Assembly: GCA_023375675.1 (NCBI GenBank)
Contig: JALQBC010000008.1
Location: forward strand, 930,001-994,000
DNA from: Cytospora piceicola
Taxonomy: Eukaryota > Ascomycota > Sordariomycetes > Diaporthales > Cytosporaceae
Direction: 5' to 3'
Length of the DNA: 64,000 nucleotides
The notes beneath the pieces were generated by a model. The model had not been told where the DNA came from, made no database searches, and saw nothing but the letters and a program-made list of their open reading frames with translations. The position numbers and the translations under genes were made by a program. Below are positions 45,155 through 55,498 of the stretch, one piece after another; positions within the stretch are counted from its first letter, which is position 1; every line of letters begins with the position of its first letter.

Positions 45155-46475
45155 TCATTTCCAATCCCAGTCGAACTGTTCAAGTTCCTGCCCCAGGGCC
45201 TTCACCCAGACAGGGTTGATCTCCTTGCAGATCTCCTCCTCCCACGTGTCCACGGACTTACCAGCAAGACGCTCCCTCCTCAAGATTCTTGCCAGGTTTG
45301 TACGCTCGTCCTTTCGAGAATAAAGGCCCGACTCGACATCGACATCGTCAATGAACTCACCAACCTCCCTTCCCTCCAGCTCCGCCATTGAGCGCCTGAT
45401 AAGACGCAGACGCTCTCTGAAGCAGTTGACCATCCACCTCTCGTTGCGAATGCGCTCGCGAAGAACATGGACTGTCATCCGCTTCAGGAGCTTGGTATCT
45501 CGGGAATCGGCCAGGCTGGTGTCCTGGCCAGGCATGGAAGAGCCATGGTGGCTCCAAACGTGGTCCTTGACATGGTCTGGCCGCCGGTTCGTATCGATAT
45601 CGTTGCAGTACGGACAGACGTGGTAGAAGTTCTCATCCTCCCTGGGTCTCTTTTGTCCCACCCCAGGCCTTGGCGCAACGACCTTATACTCCTTGTCCAC
45701 CCGTTCGCGAGTCTCATCTGGTGTTAAAACGACGAAAAGGGGGTTCTCAATGGCTTCTCGCTCGATAATGTGTGTGTGGATGATATAGACAAGTTCGTTC
45801 ATTCCGATGGTCGGGGTCATGAATCGCCAGATTTTCAATTTAGTGTCGAGGTAAACAACGTCCTGGAAGCTTTCCATCCATTGGTCGAGAACTTTGGGTA
45901 CGGCAGCGTTGTCCCTGTTTGTATATCATGATTAGCAAGTTTCCTTGACGCGATTGATCCTTGATCCAATTAAGCCACCTGGGCAGGACAGGATTGATCC
46001 GTGACACGATTTGATTATTGATTGGTATAATCCATGAAAATATCGATCGGGACACAAGGTGTGCTTCAACGCTGACCCGAATGATCCTTCACCTGAAGAA
46101 ATACATATACCAATTGCAAAACTGGGAGGAAAACTTACAGATCAAGGGTCGATTTGGGGAACAATGTGGCTAGTGCCAACTTTATGCTATCGAAGACGCT
46201 GACTTCGAGCATGGCTTGGTTCTCAAATTCATGTTGAAGAGCCTTGACAAGGTGGTCATGATTGACATCTTTTCCAACGGTACTGTGAAGTGTTAGCATT
46301 GATGTAGTTAGTATTATGTCCTGCAGGATCTTGGGGATTGGGGTGTATGAACTCACATATGAGCTGCGCAAGCAGCAACAACTAGGTCAAAGGCATCTTC
46401 GGTAATGCCTAAGAAACGCTGAGTGTCCATGATGGCTTTGACAACGTCTGTCAGGTTGGACAAGGACTCTTGGTG
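45155..46475 (-). CDS. Hypothetical protein with C2H2-like zinc-binding motif; 3' part of a larger gene
   Basis: Three exons join in phase: up to about 46475-46357, 46282-46139 and 45914-45155. The first clear ATG is at 46430 (MDTQRFLGITEDAFDLVVAA), but the frame remains open and coding-like upstream (SLSNLTDVVKAIMDT), so the gene may continue into the repeat array. The middle part is helical. Near the C-terminal half lies YHVCPYCNDIDTNRRPDHVK followed by DHVWSHH, a Cys-x2-Cys ... His-rich pattern that could bind zinc. The rest is rich in Arg/Glu helices and ends QELEQFDWDWK. I do not recognise the family. The same orientation as the minus-strand splice signals in the repeats suggests a single long transcript. 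Confidence 0.5.
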
Positions 46476-46504
46476 GATGGTATGACAGCTCCGGTGGTCA
46501 CTGC

Positions 46505-47420
46505 AAAGACTTTCGCCTCAACTTGTTGCTTCAGATCAATGCTCTGCTTGCACTCGCCTGGTGGGTATCCGGATAAATCGCTCTCAGATCAAGAGAGGCA
46601 GATGTTGATGAAAGGCACGTACTTTGGAAGTACTTCGCCTTCAAGTTGTTGCTTCGGATCAATGCTCTTGCACTCGCCTGGTGGGTATCCGGACAAATCG
46701 CCCTCAGATCAAGAGAGGCAGCTGTTGATAAAGGCACGTACTTTGGAAGTACTTCGCCTTCAAGTTGTTGCTTCAGATCAATACTCTGCTTGCACTCGCC
46801 TGATTAGTCTGCAGACAATCGCCATCAGGTGGAGGAAGCCAAATGGAAATGAAGTAACTGAGTGCATGAAGGACTGACCTTGGAAGTACCTCGCCTTCAA
46901 GTTGTTCCTTCAGATCAATACTCTGCTTGCACTCGCCTGATTAGTCTGCAGACAATCGCCCTCCGGTTGAGAGAGCCAGGTGGTAATGAAGTAACTGAGT
47001 GCATGAAGGACTGACCTTGGAAGTACCTCGCCTTCAAGTTGTTGCCTCAGAGTAATGCTCTGCTTGCTCACTCGCCTGATTAGTGTCCGGATAAATCGCC
47101 CTTGGTTTTAAAGAGACAAACAGGTATTGATGAAGTGACTGGGTGTAAGGAATCAACCTTGGAAGCATTTGGAAGTGGGGGGAGGTTCTCCTTCAAGTTG
47201 TTGCTTCAGATTGATGCTCTGTTTGCGCACTCGCCTGATTGGTGTCCGGATGAATCGCCCTCAGATCAAGAGAGGCAGCTTGAGGTATTGATGAAGTGAC
47301 TGGGTGCAAGGGACCAACCTTGGGAGGACTTCGCCCTCAAGTTGTTGCTTGAATTGACGCTCTGTTTGTGCACTCGCCTTGTTAATCGCCCTCAGGTCAG
47401 GGCCATTGACAGAAACAAAG
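46505..47420 (-). repeat. About seven tandem copies of a 110-150 bp exon-intron-like unit
   Basis: Units start at about 46508, 46631, 46751, 46887, 47024, 47175 and 47328 on the plus strand, with anchors CTTCGCCTTCAAGTTGTTGC and CACTCGCCTG. On the minus strand each unit has AG|GCGAGTG (acceptor-like), then about 50 nt encoding K-Q-S-I-x-L-K-Q-Q-L-E-G-E-V-L-P in the best copies, then CCAA(A/G)|GT (donor-like: GTACGT, GTCAGT or GTTGG), then a 60-90 nt spacer ending CAG/AAG. One copy has a 60-nt exon-like part, which would be phase-symmetric; others are 58, 59 or 77 nt, so many copies would shift frame. Confidence 0.8.
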
Positions 47421-48170
47421 TGTGTTGGGGAGGTGGTTGAAGGAAGGGAGCTTTCCAGTGAGATGCCCTGAACTGTTGCGCCGGATGATTTCCTGGTGTC
47501 GCTTAGTCGCCCTCCAAACTTGTGTGCATGGACCGACTGGCGCCCTCGTCAGGCAGCGACTCACACTGAGCGGCACAAGTATCGTGAAGCTTGCTATGGT
47601 TCAGGTTCCGGAAGCTGTCATAGTTTTCAGCTGCCTTAGGGGGCTGGGTGGGCTTGGTGCACATGTGTAGACCCTAGACTGTGACTCGGCCCTGGCTTAG
47701 AGCAAATCACTTTGGCTAATATGGAAATCAAATCATCATGTGCCTTTACTTGATTGTCTTCTTTATTTTCCTACAGGATGATGTACACGGGTTTGTGTAT
47801 GCACATGTGGCACACACTAGACGGGTAATAAGACCTTGGAAGCGATACTATGTAGGTGCCAAAAATCCCAAAGGTCATGTTGTGAGAAGTACCAGTGGTC
47901 TTTCGGTCCTCCAAAGGAGAGGGACAGCTCCAAATCCAGCCTGAACTTGTAGGAAGCATCATTGATCTGTCAGCCCCAAAAGACAGCATTGGAATGATGG
48001 ATAGCAATCAAACTGACTGTCAGCACTGAGATTGCAGAAAGCACCAGTGTTCCAAGGTTTCCTAGCCACCCAGTCCCTCAGGACATATACGTAGCTACAT
48101 AGTGACCAGTTGACTGTCTACATTGACGAATTATGGGAACCGCCAGTCATCTCACTGTGTAGTGGTCATG
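47421..48170. other. Degenerate repeat spacer
   Basis: No gene is recognised. Weak matches to the second array (CCAATGCTGTC..., CAACATGACCACTACACAG..., read on the minus strand) suggest older, more decayed copies between 47940 and 48170. Confidence 0.35.
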
Positions 48171-48745
48171 TTGCAAGGCAAATGGCGATTACCTCAACAG
48201 GCGTATTGTCCTTACGCCAGTGATCTTACATCTGAGTCACAAGGTTGGAAGACATAAGAGGCGATTAACTCGAGAGGTGAATTGGAAAATCAACAGTGAT
48301 CTTGACCTGCAATGATAACATTGGAAGGTACATGGCGATTATGTACCTCAATAGGCGAGTGCATTTATGTACCTCAATAGGCGGGTGCATTTATGTACCT
48401 CAATAGGCGAGTGCATTCATGTACCTCAATAGGCGAGTGCCAGCGGCATATTTGCCAGTGATGTTCCACTTGAGTGACAATATTGGATGACACCAAGGCT
48501 ATTAAGCTGACAGGTGAATTGGGGAAGCAACAGCAGTCTTGATCTGTAGTGCCAACATTGGAAGGCACCAGTTGACATGGCGATTGACTTGACAGGCGAA
48601 GTTATCGTCAGGTGATCTTCCACCTGAGTGCACAACAATATGAGAAGACACACAGGCGATTGACTTGGCAGGCGAATTTTGGAATCAACAAAGACCAGGT
48701 ATGTGTATGTGGCGAGGCGACTTGTAGGAACCAACATTGGCACTA
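48171..48745 (-). repeat. Degenerate 75-80 bp tandem repeat that reads as a coding repeat on the minus strand
   Basis: Six or so units, each beginning near GGCGATT (plus: about 48184, 48262, 48334, 48506, 48580, 48656). Minus-strand translations share a pattern like SSNIVTQVEHHWQI and NSPVSLIALV, but the frame breaks between units. Inside lies the exact-period 26-bp block at 48341-48444. Confidence 0.65.
48341..48444 (+). repeat. 26-bp tandem repeat, 4 units
   Basis: Unit ATGTACCTCAATAGGCGAGT plus GCATTT, at 48341, 48367, 48393 and 48419. Units differ by one to four bases. The period is not a multiple of three. It is nested in the longer degenerate array. Confidence 0.93.
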
Positions 48746-49515
48746 CCCCCGAGTAGAGATATTGGAAGCCATGTAGAGGTTACCTGGGAACATCGGCAGC
48801 CTTCCCAAGTTGTCATAGGAAGCATCAAAGAAAAAAACATACGGATAATTACACTATGACAGCCCTGGAGCTTGCCAACATTGGTCCAGCTCACTACCCG
48901 AACCAGCTTAGCACTGACACCATAATGGACTGTTGTCCAATCCCAGCTGGACTTGAAGAGATGTACTCGCTATCTATAAAAAAACGGAACAGCTTATCAT
49001 GACGGTCGAGGTGAGAGCCGAGCCCGATGGTGTGTGTTGGGGGGGGGGGGGCGGCCAGATGTCCGAAGTGGGAGCTCAGCGAAGAATGTCTCATATTTAC
49101 TAAGTAAGGATGTGGTCAATGATTCGGGACCGAGAAGTTTGCGGATTTGCTGCGAAGACTTTCGATATCTTCTGTTTGCGGTTTTGGAACTTGCCAAATA
49201 TCAGGTCGGATCTGACATGTCTACTGTATTTCTACTCGTCGTGATGCTACCAGGATTCCGAAAAGATTAGCGGAATGTTCATGCAAGTTCTGACCTCGTA
49301 CCGGGGAATAGTATATTTGAGGCGAGTAATTCGATAGTGAGAGACAGCTTGGTTTGTCTACAACAAACCGAGGCCCCCCAAGGCTCCGCCCCATACGAAC
49401 AAAACACAGTCGATTTTATGGGAGGCCATACTAGTCATCATATAAACCACCCTTTCAGGGCAAGCGAAAGCAGCAAAACGAGACATCTCCCCGCCCACAG
49501 TGTACACGCCAAGCA
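48746..49515. other. Unresolved region, possible 5' exons of the repeat-containing gene
   Basis: A minus-strand frame (about 49205-49000) reads KTANRRYRKSSQQIRKLLGP and ESLTTSLLSKYETFFAEL, which looks coding but starts at no ATG. Another minus frame (48685-48894) begins MSWTNVGKLQGCHSVII. Either may be an exon of a long minus-strand gene. A 13-nt G run lies at 49039-49051. TATAAACC at 49441-49448 may be the TATA box of the plus-strand gene at 49516. Confidence 0.35.
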
Positions 49516-50473
49516 ATGGTTCAAACACGCGCCCAAGGGAACGCTGACAATAGCGCCCTGGACCCATTACCAGTCTCCCCCGGCAAGCCGTTTCACGAAA
49601 GCGCTCCCCAAGGCAACATCCAGAACCACGGCGCCAGGCCACCAGCCAGCAAGAAAGCAGGTACAAGAGCCCACCCCCACCAGCACCACCAACTCCAATC
49701 CCAACGGCAACGAGGTCAAGCAGCCCGCGGACGGGGGGGCACAGGAGCTAGGACACAGAGGATCCAGTTCCCCTCATCGACAAGCACGGCACGCCGCCCG
49801 CTCCCCTTCCTTCCTGCCTCGCTTCGCAGCACGCATCTCGCACGGGCTGGCGGGCCCGGGGGGCCACGGCCGCGGGTGGTCGACGCGGGCTTTCCACAGG
49901 CTCTCGAGGCGCTGGGGTCGAAGCACCTGGGAGGAGCGCGCGCACGGCGGTGCTGGACCGAGGGCGGGCGGGCACAAGCGGTACCGGGAGGAGACGGGCG
50001 ACCGAGCTGGGGGACATTGGCTGGGTTTCTGGATCGCAGTTGCGGTGAGGACTACGGTGCCACCCTTCGTTATCTGGGCCCTTCCTTACCTCGGGTTTGT
50101 TCTGGACCCCTTTGAGCTCGGTGTCTTACATACTGACTCTGAAAGGCGGCGATCTGAACAATCTGCTGATTCCGAAGGTGACTCGCCCCCCCCCCCCCCC
50201 CCAAAGATCTCTAAAGCCCTCGGCGGCATCAACCAGCTAGGCGACCTCGGCATCGACATCTTCTTCGACACGGCCCGGGGGGGGGGGTCCGGTCTTCCTC
50301 CCTTCGTCGACCCCGGGAGCAGGAAGACGGCCGTGGCCATCGGCATCACGAGCGACGAGTCTGTGCTGTGGAGGGAGGTCGGGGAGACGAGGGCCCGGTG
50401 CAGATGTGTAGATTGGGCGGGTGCGCTGACCTACAGCAGGCTGGAGAAGAAGGAGACGGTTCTCAAGTTTTGA
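49516..50473 (+). CDS. Hypothetical low-complexity protein, exon structure unresolved
   Basis: An ATG at 49516 opens MVQTRAQGNADNSALDPLPV followed by a Pro/Gly/Arg/Ala-rich frame to 50115. A second plus frame, open from 49337 to 50473, carries a hydrophobic segment (VAVRTTVPPFVIWALPYLGF, VLDPFELG) and a C-terminal part with ISKALGGINQLGDLGIDIFF and RKTAVAIGITSDESVLWREV, which looks coding. They probably belong to one gene with an intron beginning near 49660 (GTACAAG), but I cannot choose the acceptor. A 17-nt C run (50186-50202, poly-proline) and an 11-nt G run (50277-50287) inside the frame make the reading frame sensitive to length error. No family recognised. Confidence 0.35.
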
Positions 50474-51039
50474 TCACCATGTTGACTGATTCCTTGACTA
50501 CGTCTCCCAGCTAGGCGCTCTACCCTCAGGCCACCTCGTGAAAACTCTTCCGCACGATTCACTCAAGCGACATGATCGTCTTGATTTTTCGATTATAATC
50601 AACTGTAACACAAGAGGCAAAAAATAGGAGTAGGGCCGTTCTCATCTCTCTAGAATAGGAATTTCACTGATCGGCCGACTCGGCAAAGCACTCATGTGCA
50701 ATGTTCCCGTTCTCTGCATGTTGGGGCCTCTCGTGGCTCTATTATCAAAGACATATTCCTCCTAAACCCCATGCCGGTGAGGATGCGCGACCTCTCTAAT
50801 CGGGGAAGAAAAATAGATTAAAAAAACCAGGCCATATGGTCTGACCGTCCTTCTTCCGTTGAGTCCTGATCGTCACGCAAACATGCCCTGCCGGTTTGAG
50901 CCCTCGATCCTTCCATGCGATAGCCCTTCGTCATCATCGTAAAAATGCACTCACGTGCGTGGTTCTCATACAATCATCATACAGCCAAAGTCTGTCCCCT
51001 TTCCCGAGCCCTCGGGAGGAGTCCGGGACAAAAGACCCA
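50474..51039. other. Convergent intergenic region
   Basis: 3' flanks of the hypothetical gene (plus) and the kinase (minus). No gene seen; an A/T tract (50806-50827) may serve termination. Confidence 0.5.
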
Positions 51040-53581
51040 TCACATCCCCTCGTCCTCATCAAGCGGCTCGACCCTGACCAGTATCTCCTCCAACATGCCC
51101 TCCAGGAAGGTCCCCACGTCCTTGCCCATCCCCACGGGCTCCGCCTTGTCGAAGTGGTCGATCTCCTTGCACACATGTGCCAGCTTGTACACGAGCTTGC
51201 GGATCTTCTCGTGCGCCGCCTCGGCCCTCTGCTGCTTAGGCGTCGGCGGGGCCAGCCCCCCACTGTTGCCGCTGACGCTGCTCCCATTGCTGGATCGTCC
51301 AGGGTAGAGCTGCTGTAGTCGGATCTGGCGCCTCTTAAGCGCCTCCTCTAGTGCAGGGAAGATCACGTCGTTGAGCGCGTCGAGGTCGCCATTCGGGTTG
51401 GCAGGTATAGACGATGGAAACGCAAGCGGTGTTGGTGTTTGGGGCTCCGGGGTAAAGGGCTGAGTAGCTGATAGTGGGCCTCGGTACGCTTCCTTAGAAG
51501 AAAGAAGGTTGATGTTCTGGGTCTGCAGAGGTCGGGGTGCGGGTGGTTCTTGCTGCTGTTGCTGCCGGCTGTAGTATTGATGTTGTTGCTGGACGGACTG
51601 GTGGTATTGCTTCATCTGTTGCGGTCGGTCGGGCAAGGGATGTTGCTGATTCGTCAAGGTCCTTTGCAATGGCTGTGGTGATAATGGCGGCTGTTGTTGG
51701 CCGCTTCGGTACGGAGGGATGTCTGTCAATGTAATTGGTCCTGGCCTGGATGGCTGCCTATGTAATTGCTGTGGCGGCATCGACCTTGGACCTGATACAC
51801 GGCGATCCGTGTTGATGGCCGGTGCCAGGTTCATATGGTTCATGTCTCGCTGGAATTGCTCCTGTAATGTCCTGTCATAGTCAGGTGAGATGCCACCAGA
51901 CTGCGGCATAGCCTTCATCTGTGAAGCTCGTGGTGTCAATTGCCCGGGATCCTGAGACTTGAACGCTGGTTTTGTTGGAGATGGCGGCAGAGGCACCTTC
52001 ACTGGTGACTGTGACCCGCCGCTGCCTCCAGATAAGGGCTTTCGCTGTGGTGAGGTCTGCCGTGCAGTGCCAGATGACGAGTCCCCGGCCTTGAAGGTAC
52101 TTCGCTCTCTGTCCAGAGCTGCCTTGATCGGCGACACTTCCCTTCTCGTCTCACCGTAGTCGGCTTCGCTCTCGAGCGGCCTGGATGATCGCGCGTTGGT
52201 GGCAGATTCGTCCATAGCATTCAGCCCCGGGTTGCGCATCATACCACCCTGGTTTCCCACCAGCCGCACCGTGCCGAAGTCCCACATATCCTCGTTGACA
52301 GGTTCCTGATACGCTGGTTCACCCACTTCATCGTACCCATCGTCATCATCTGCACTTTTGTGCGTAGCTGACCAACGAGCATGCCTTTCGATCAGCTCGG
52401 TCAAGTAGCTCGTCTTCTTGGCCTTCCTCACAAACGGGTGCTTCAGAAGATCTTTTGCAGTAGGCCGGTCCTTGGGGTCTCGTTGTAGACAGCACGCTAC
52501 GAAATCCTGAAACGCCTTCGTGAAGTTGTCCCTTTCTAGCCTTGGGGGTGGGTTCTTGGGAATCAGAAATAGGACCTTCATGGGATGTATGTCGGCATAG
52601 GGAGGTTCGCCATTGGCTAGCTCCAGGGCAGTGATACCTAACGACCATATGTCCGCCCTATGGTCGTATCCCGATTGCTTAATGACCTCGGGTGCCATCC
52701 AGAAGGGCGTGCCGACGAAGGTGTTCTTCTTGGTCATGGTGGCGGAGAGCTGGCCGGAGACACCGAAGTCTGCTAGTTTGACCTGGCCGTTGGAGCTCAA
52801 GAGTACGTTGGCAGCTGCACACATTACATCAGTACTGCACACCAAGGACATGCTGCCTTCCCTGGGTCCTACAGAACCTCCGGGGGTTCGACCTACCTTT
52901 TACGTCCCTATGGAGCTTCTTGTCCGTGTGCAGGTAGTCCAGCCCCAACAGCAGCTCCCTGACGATGATGGCAATATATTCTTCCTCTATCTTGCCCGGT
53001 TTCATAAGGTCGGCACAACTGCCCCCGGAACAGAACTCCATGACGATCCATAGCTCGGCTCCTTTGGCATACGAGCCATAGTATTTCGTGACGTAGGGTG
53101 ACTGCAGTTCGGAAAGAATGGCGATCTCCTGGATGATGTCTTCAACCTCATCTTCGGCGCTCTCGATATCAATAACCTTGATTGCTACCGCGTGGCCGGT
53201 GCGCTTCTCGACACTGTATCATACGAAACGTTGTGTTAGTCAGGCCTGGACCAGGACGGACGTACCCGTATGCAGGGCATGGGAACGTAGGAGCTGTGGA
53301 GGATGAGGATGGGAATGGGAATGGGCAGGGAAATAGGAAGGGAGGGTGGGCAGAGAAGAGGAAGCGTACCCTTTGTAGACCTTGCCAAAACTGCCACCAC
53401 CTACGTACAAATTGAACGTTAACCCATATGTCCCTCACGTCCCCAATTGCCGTTCAGGGCCCTTCACAGTGGAAGCATGTGACGAACCAATGCAGAACTC
53501 CTTGGTGTACAGGGTCTCCGGGTCGGGCGAGCCATTGTCGGCGCTGGCGTTGTCGTCCATATCCCTCTCCCGGCCAGCCAT
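51040..53581 (-). CDS. Ste20/germinal-centre-class serine/threonine kinase (Nak1/Kic1/POD-6 type)
   Basis: Four exons: 53581-53488, 53400-53370, 53213-52897 and 52814-51040, 738 residues, all in phase. The kinase domain starts at FCIGGGSFGKVYKG. It has the Lys in VAIKVIDIES, HRDVKAANVLL catalytic loop, LADFGVSGQL with DFG, and GTPFWMAPEVI, the Ste20-family activation segment. After the domain come an acidic stretch, a long disordered Ser/Pro/Gln-rich region (QQQQQEPPAP, several poly-Q patches) and a conserved C-terminal helix block (FPALEEALKRRQIRLQQLYP ... EEILVRVEPLDEDEGM), characteristic of fungal Nak1/Kic1/POD-6 kinases. These act upstream of the NDR kinase Orb6/Cbk1/COT-1 in the RAM/MOR polarity pathway at growing tips. 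Assignment to this subfamily is strong; the exact orthologue name depends on species. Confidence 0.93.
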
Positions 53582-55498
53582 CTTGCCTCTCTATACCGAA
53601 CGAGTGACCGAGGGAGCGAATGATCGAACGAGCAAACAATAAATCGGGCTCGTGATATGGTCGAAGAAAGGGAGGGAGAGTCAGTAAGAGAGGGAGGGGG
53701 GGGGGGGCTGGAGGATTGTCTTGTGGTGCCTCGTCGGATCGATAGGAACACTGCGGCGGGTACCGTACGGGGATCGTCCGTCGGCTTGTGCCTTGTGCCT
53801 TGTGCCTGTCACAGGCCTGTGCCTTGTTGCTGTGGGTACTCGAGGGGGATATGTCGATTCGATCGGAGAGGGGGGAAGGAAGGGGGGGGTGTCTTTTTCG
53901 GTGCCGAGGCGGTGGATTGGGCGGCTGCTGTGGACTCCTTTTTTTGCTTTCCGTTACCAAGGTTGTAGGCACCTATGTAGGTACCTAGGTATTTAAGTAG
54001 GTCCAAGGCAGGTTGCTGAAGATCCGGCTGGCGGTGAATGTTATAGCTCTGTCTGACAAGGAAGAGCAGCGAAGTATACTTAAGTAAGTGGACAATCGCA
54101 GGCGCTATCTCTCGGAAACAAAATAAAACAACCCTGGAAGTAAGTAAATAAAGCAAAGCCGGAACCGACAGCAACCAAGAAGAAAAAATAGGGAGGGGGC
54201 ACACGAAACAGACAAGGTAATTCCACCAAACGCCACGCATACAAACAAACAGGCTTTCCCGTATCAAAAAGGGAAAGTAAGTTTACCGCTGGTTGTAAAT
54301 TGCCAGGCAGCGGTGGTACATGGAGGAGTGGAAAATAGCAAGGCTGGGGTTTGGAATTGAACCGAGTGTGGTGGTCTCTGCTCTGCTCTGTGCTCTGCTC
54401 TGCTGTGCACTGCTCTGCACTGCTACGTCTCCATCAGCTTCCCAGCCAAGCAGCCAAGCAGGACCAAGCAAGCGCGCGCAGGTGGGAATCAATAAATATG
54501 GGTATGAACCATGGGGATCTGGGAAAGTGGGCACCCGGATCGGCCTGACTGGGAAGCAGCAGCGAATTGATGCCGGGCAGAAAAACGTGGGGTTGGAAAC
54601 AGGGAAACCCGGCCAACAACAATAAACAAAAACACAGTTGACCAAACCCAAAATAAACCCAATTATGGAACCCCCTTTCCACTCTGCTGCTGCTGCTGCT
54701 GCTGCTGCCGCCGTGCCGCTGCAGAATGTGGCAGCTCCGTCATTGGATGGCGCCCAGAATGGCTACTCCAGGGCTGTAGAGATCCATACATGCATACATA
54801 CAAAATGACACCTGCAGCATTGCCTGATTGCCAGCCTCCTCCCCACGCTCCCCCTCCTTTCTCCACGAACAATACTACCTAACAACCCCGAGGAACGCCT
54901 TATGAAGGCCAACATCCATAAACAATCACGGTGCCTAAAGTCTAGCATAGATAGGTTGGCATTTGAGAGCACCATCCCCAGGACATGAACATTAGCTTTG
55001 TTGAAGAGCGCCACGAAAAGATCACATGCGATACGTCTAAAAGTCCAGCCAGTGTGACTAAAACCATTGGCTACCGTAACTCAAAACTCTAAACATCTAA
55101 AACCACTCAAGATCGTGAAATTGTGTATTTTTGAAGGCCTCTCCCAATGCTACGATACGAGCGACACCATATCTCTTCTGTGTGCTTGCTACGGGCGACG
55201 ACGTTCAAGAAGAGGGTAAAACCGTCCGCCCTCCCGCCCCACTCATCAGTGTCGTCTCTAACCTGCCCGAAACCAATTTCATTTCGTTAACCGTGACGCC
55301 TCCCTCAATTCCAACTGACCACGGAGCGAGAAGCCAAGTCGTTGCTACAAAAGGCCGCCCATCATCATCACATCCCTCTTTCAGTACAATGCCTGCAAAT
55401 GCTCCGTAGATAGGCCCCACCTCTGCCACAAAGGGCATCCATCCTCGGGTTTTGCCAGGCTCGCATGCCTCTCATGTTCTGCCCCAACGAGACAAAGC
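53582..55498. other. 1.9-kb intergenic region with repeats and a leader
   Basis: The probable promoter and 5' leader of the kinase. It contains a 12-nt G run (53696-53707), a TAGGTACCTAGGTA cluster (53967-54003), a CTCTG-rich pyrimidine stretch (54379-54422) and (CTG)8 at 54684-54707. No coding region is supported; the frames are all low complexity. Confidence 0.5.
54684..54707 (+). repeat. (CTG)8 microsatellite
   Basis: Eight CTG units followed by two CCG-like units. It is not in a supported coding frame. Confidence 0.9.

Noticed and set aside
48341..48444. CRISPR-like array
   Set aside because: The 26-bp units are directly adjacent with no spacers, and the genome is eukaryotic.
53454..53972. 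Minus and plus frames of 90-170 residues upstream of the kinase
   Set aside because: Low-complexity reading of G/C runs and leader sequence with no motif.
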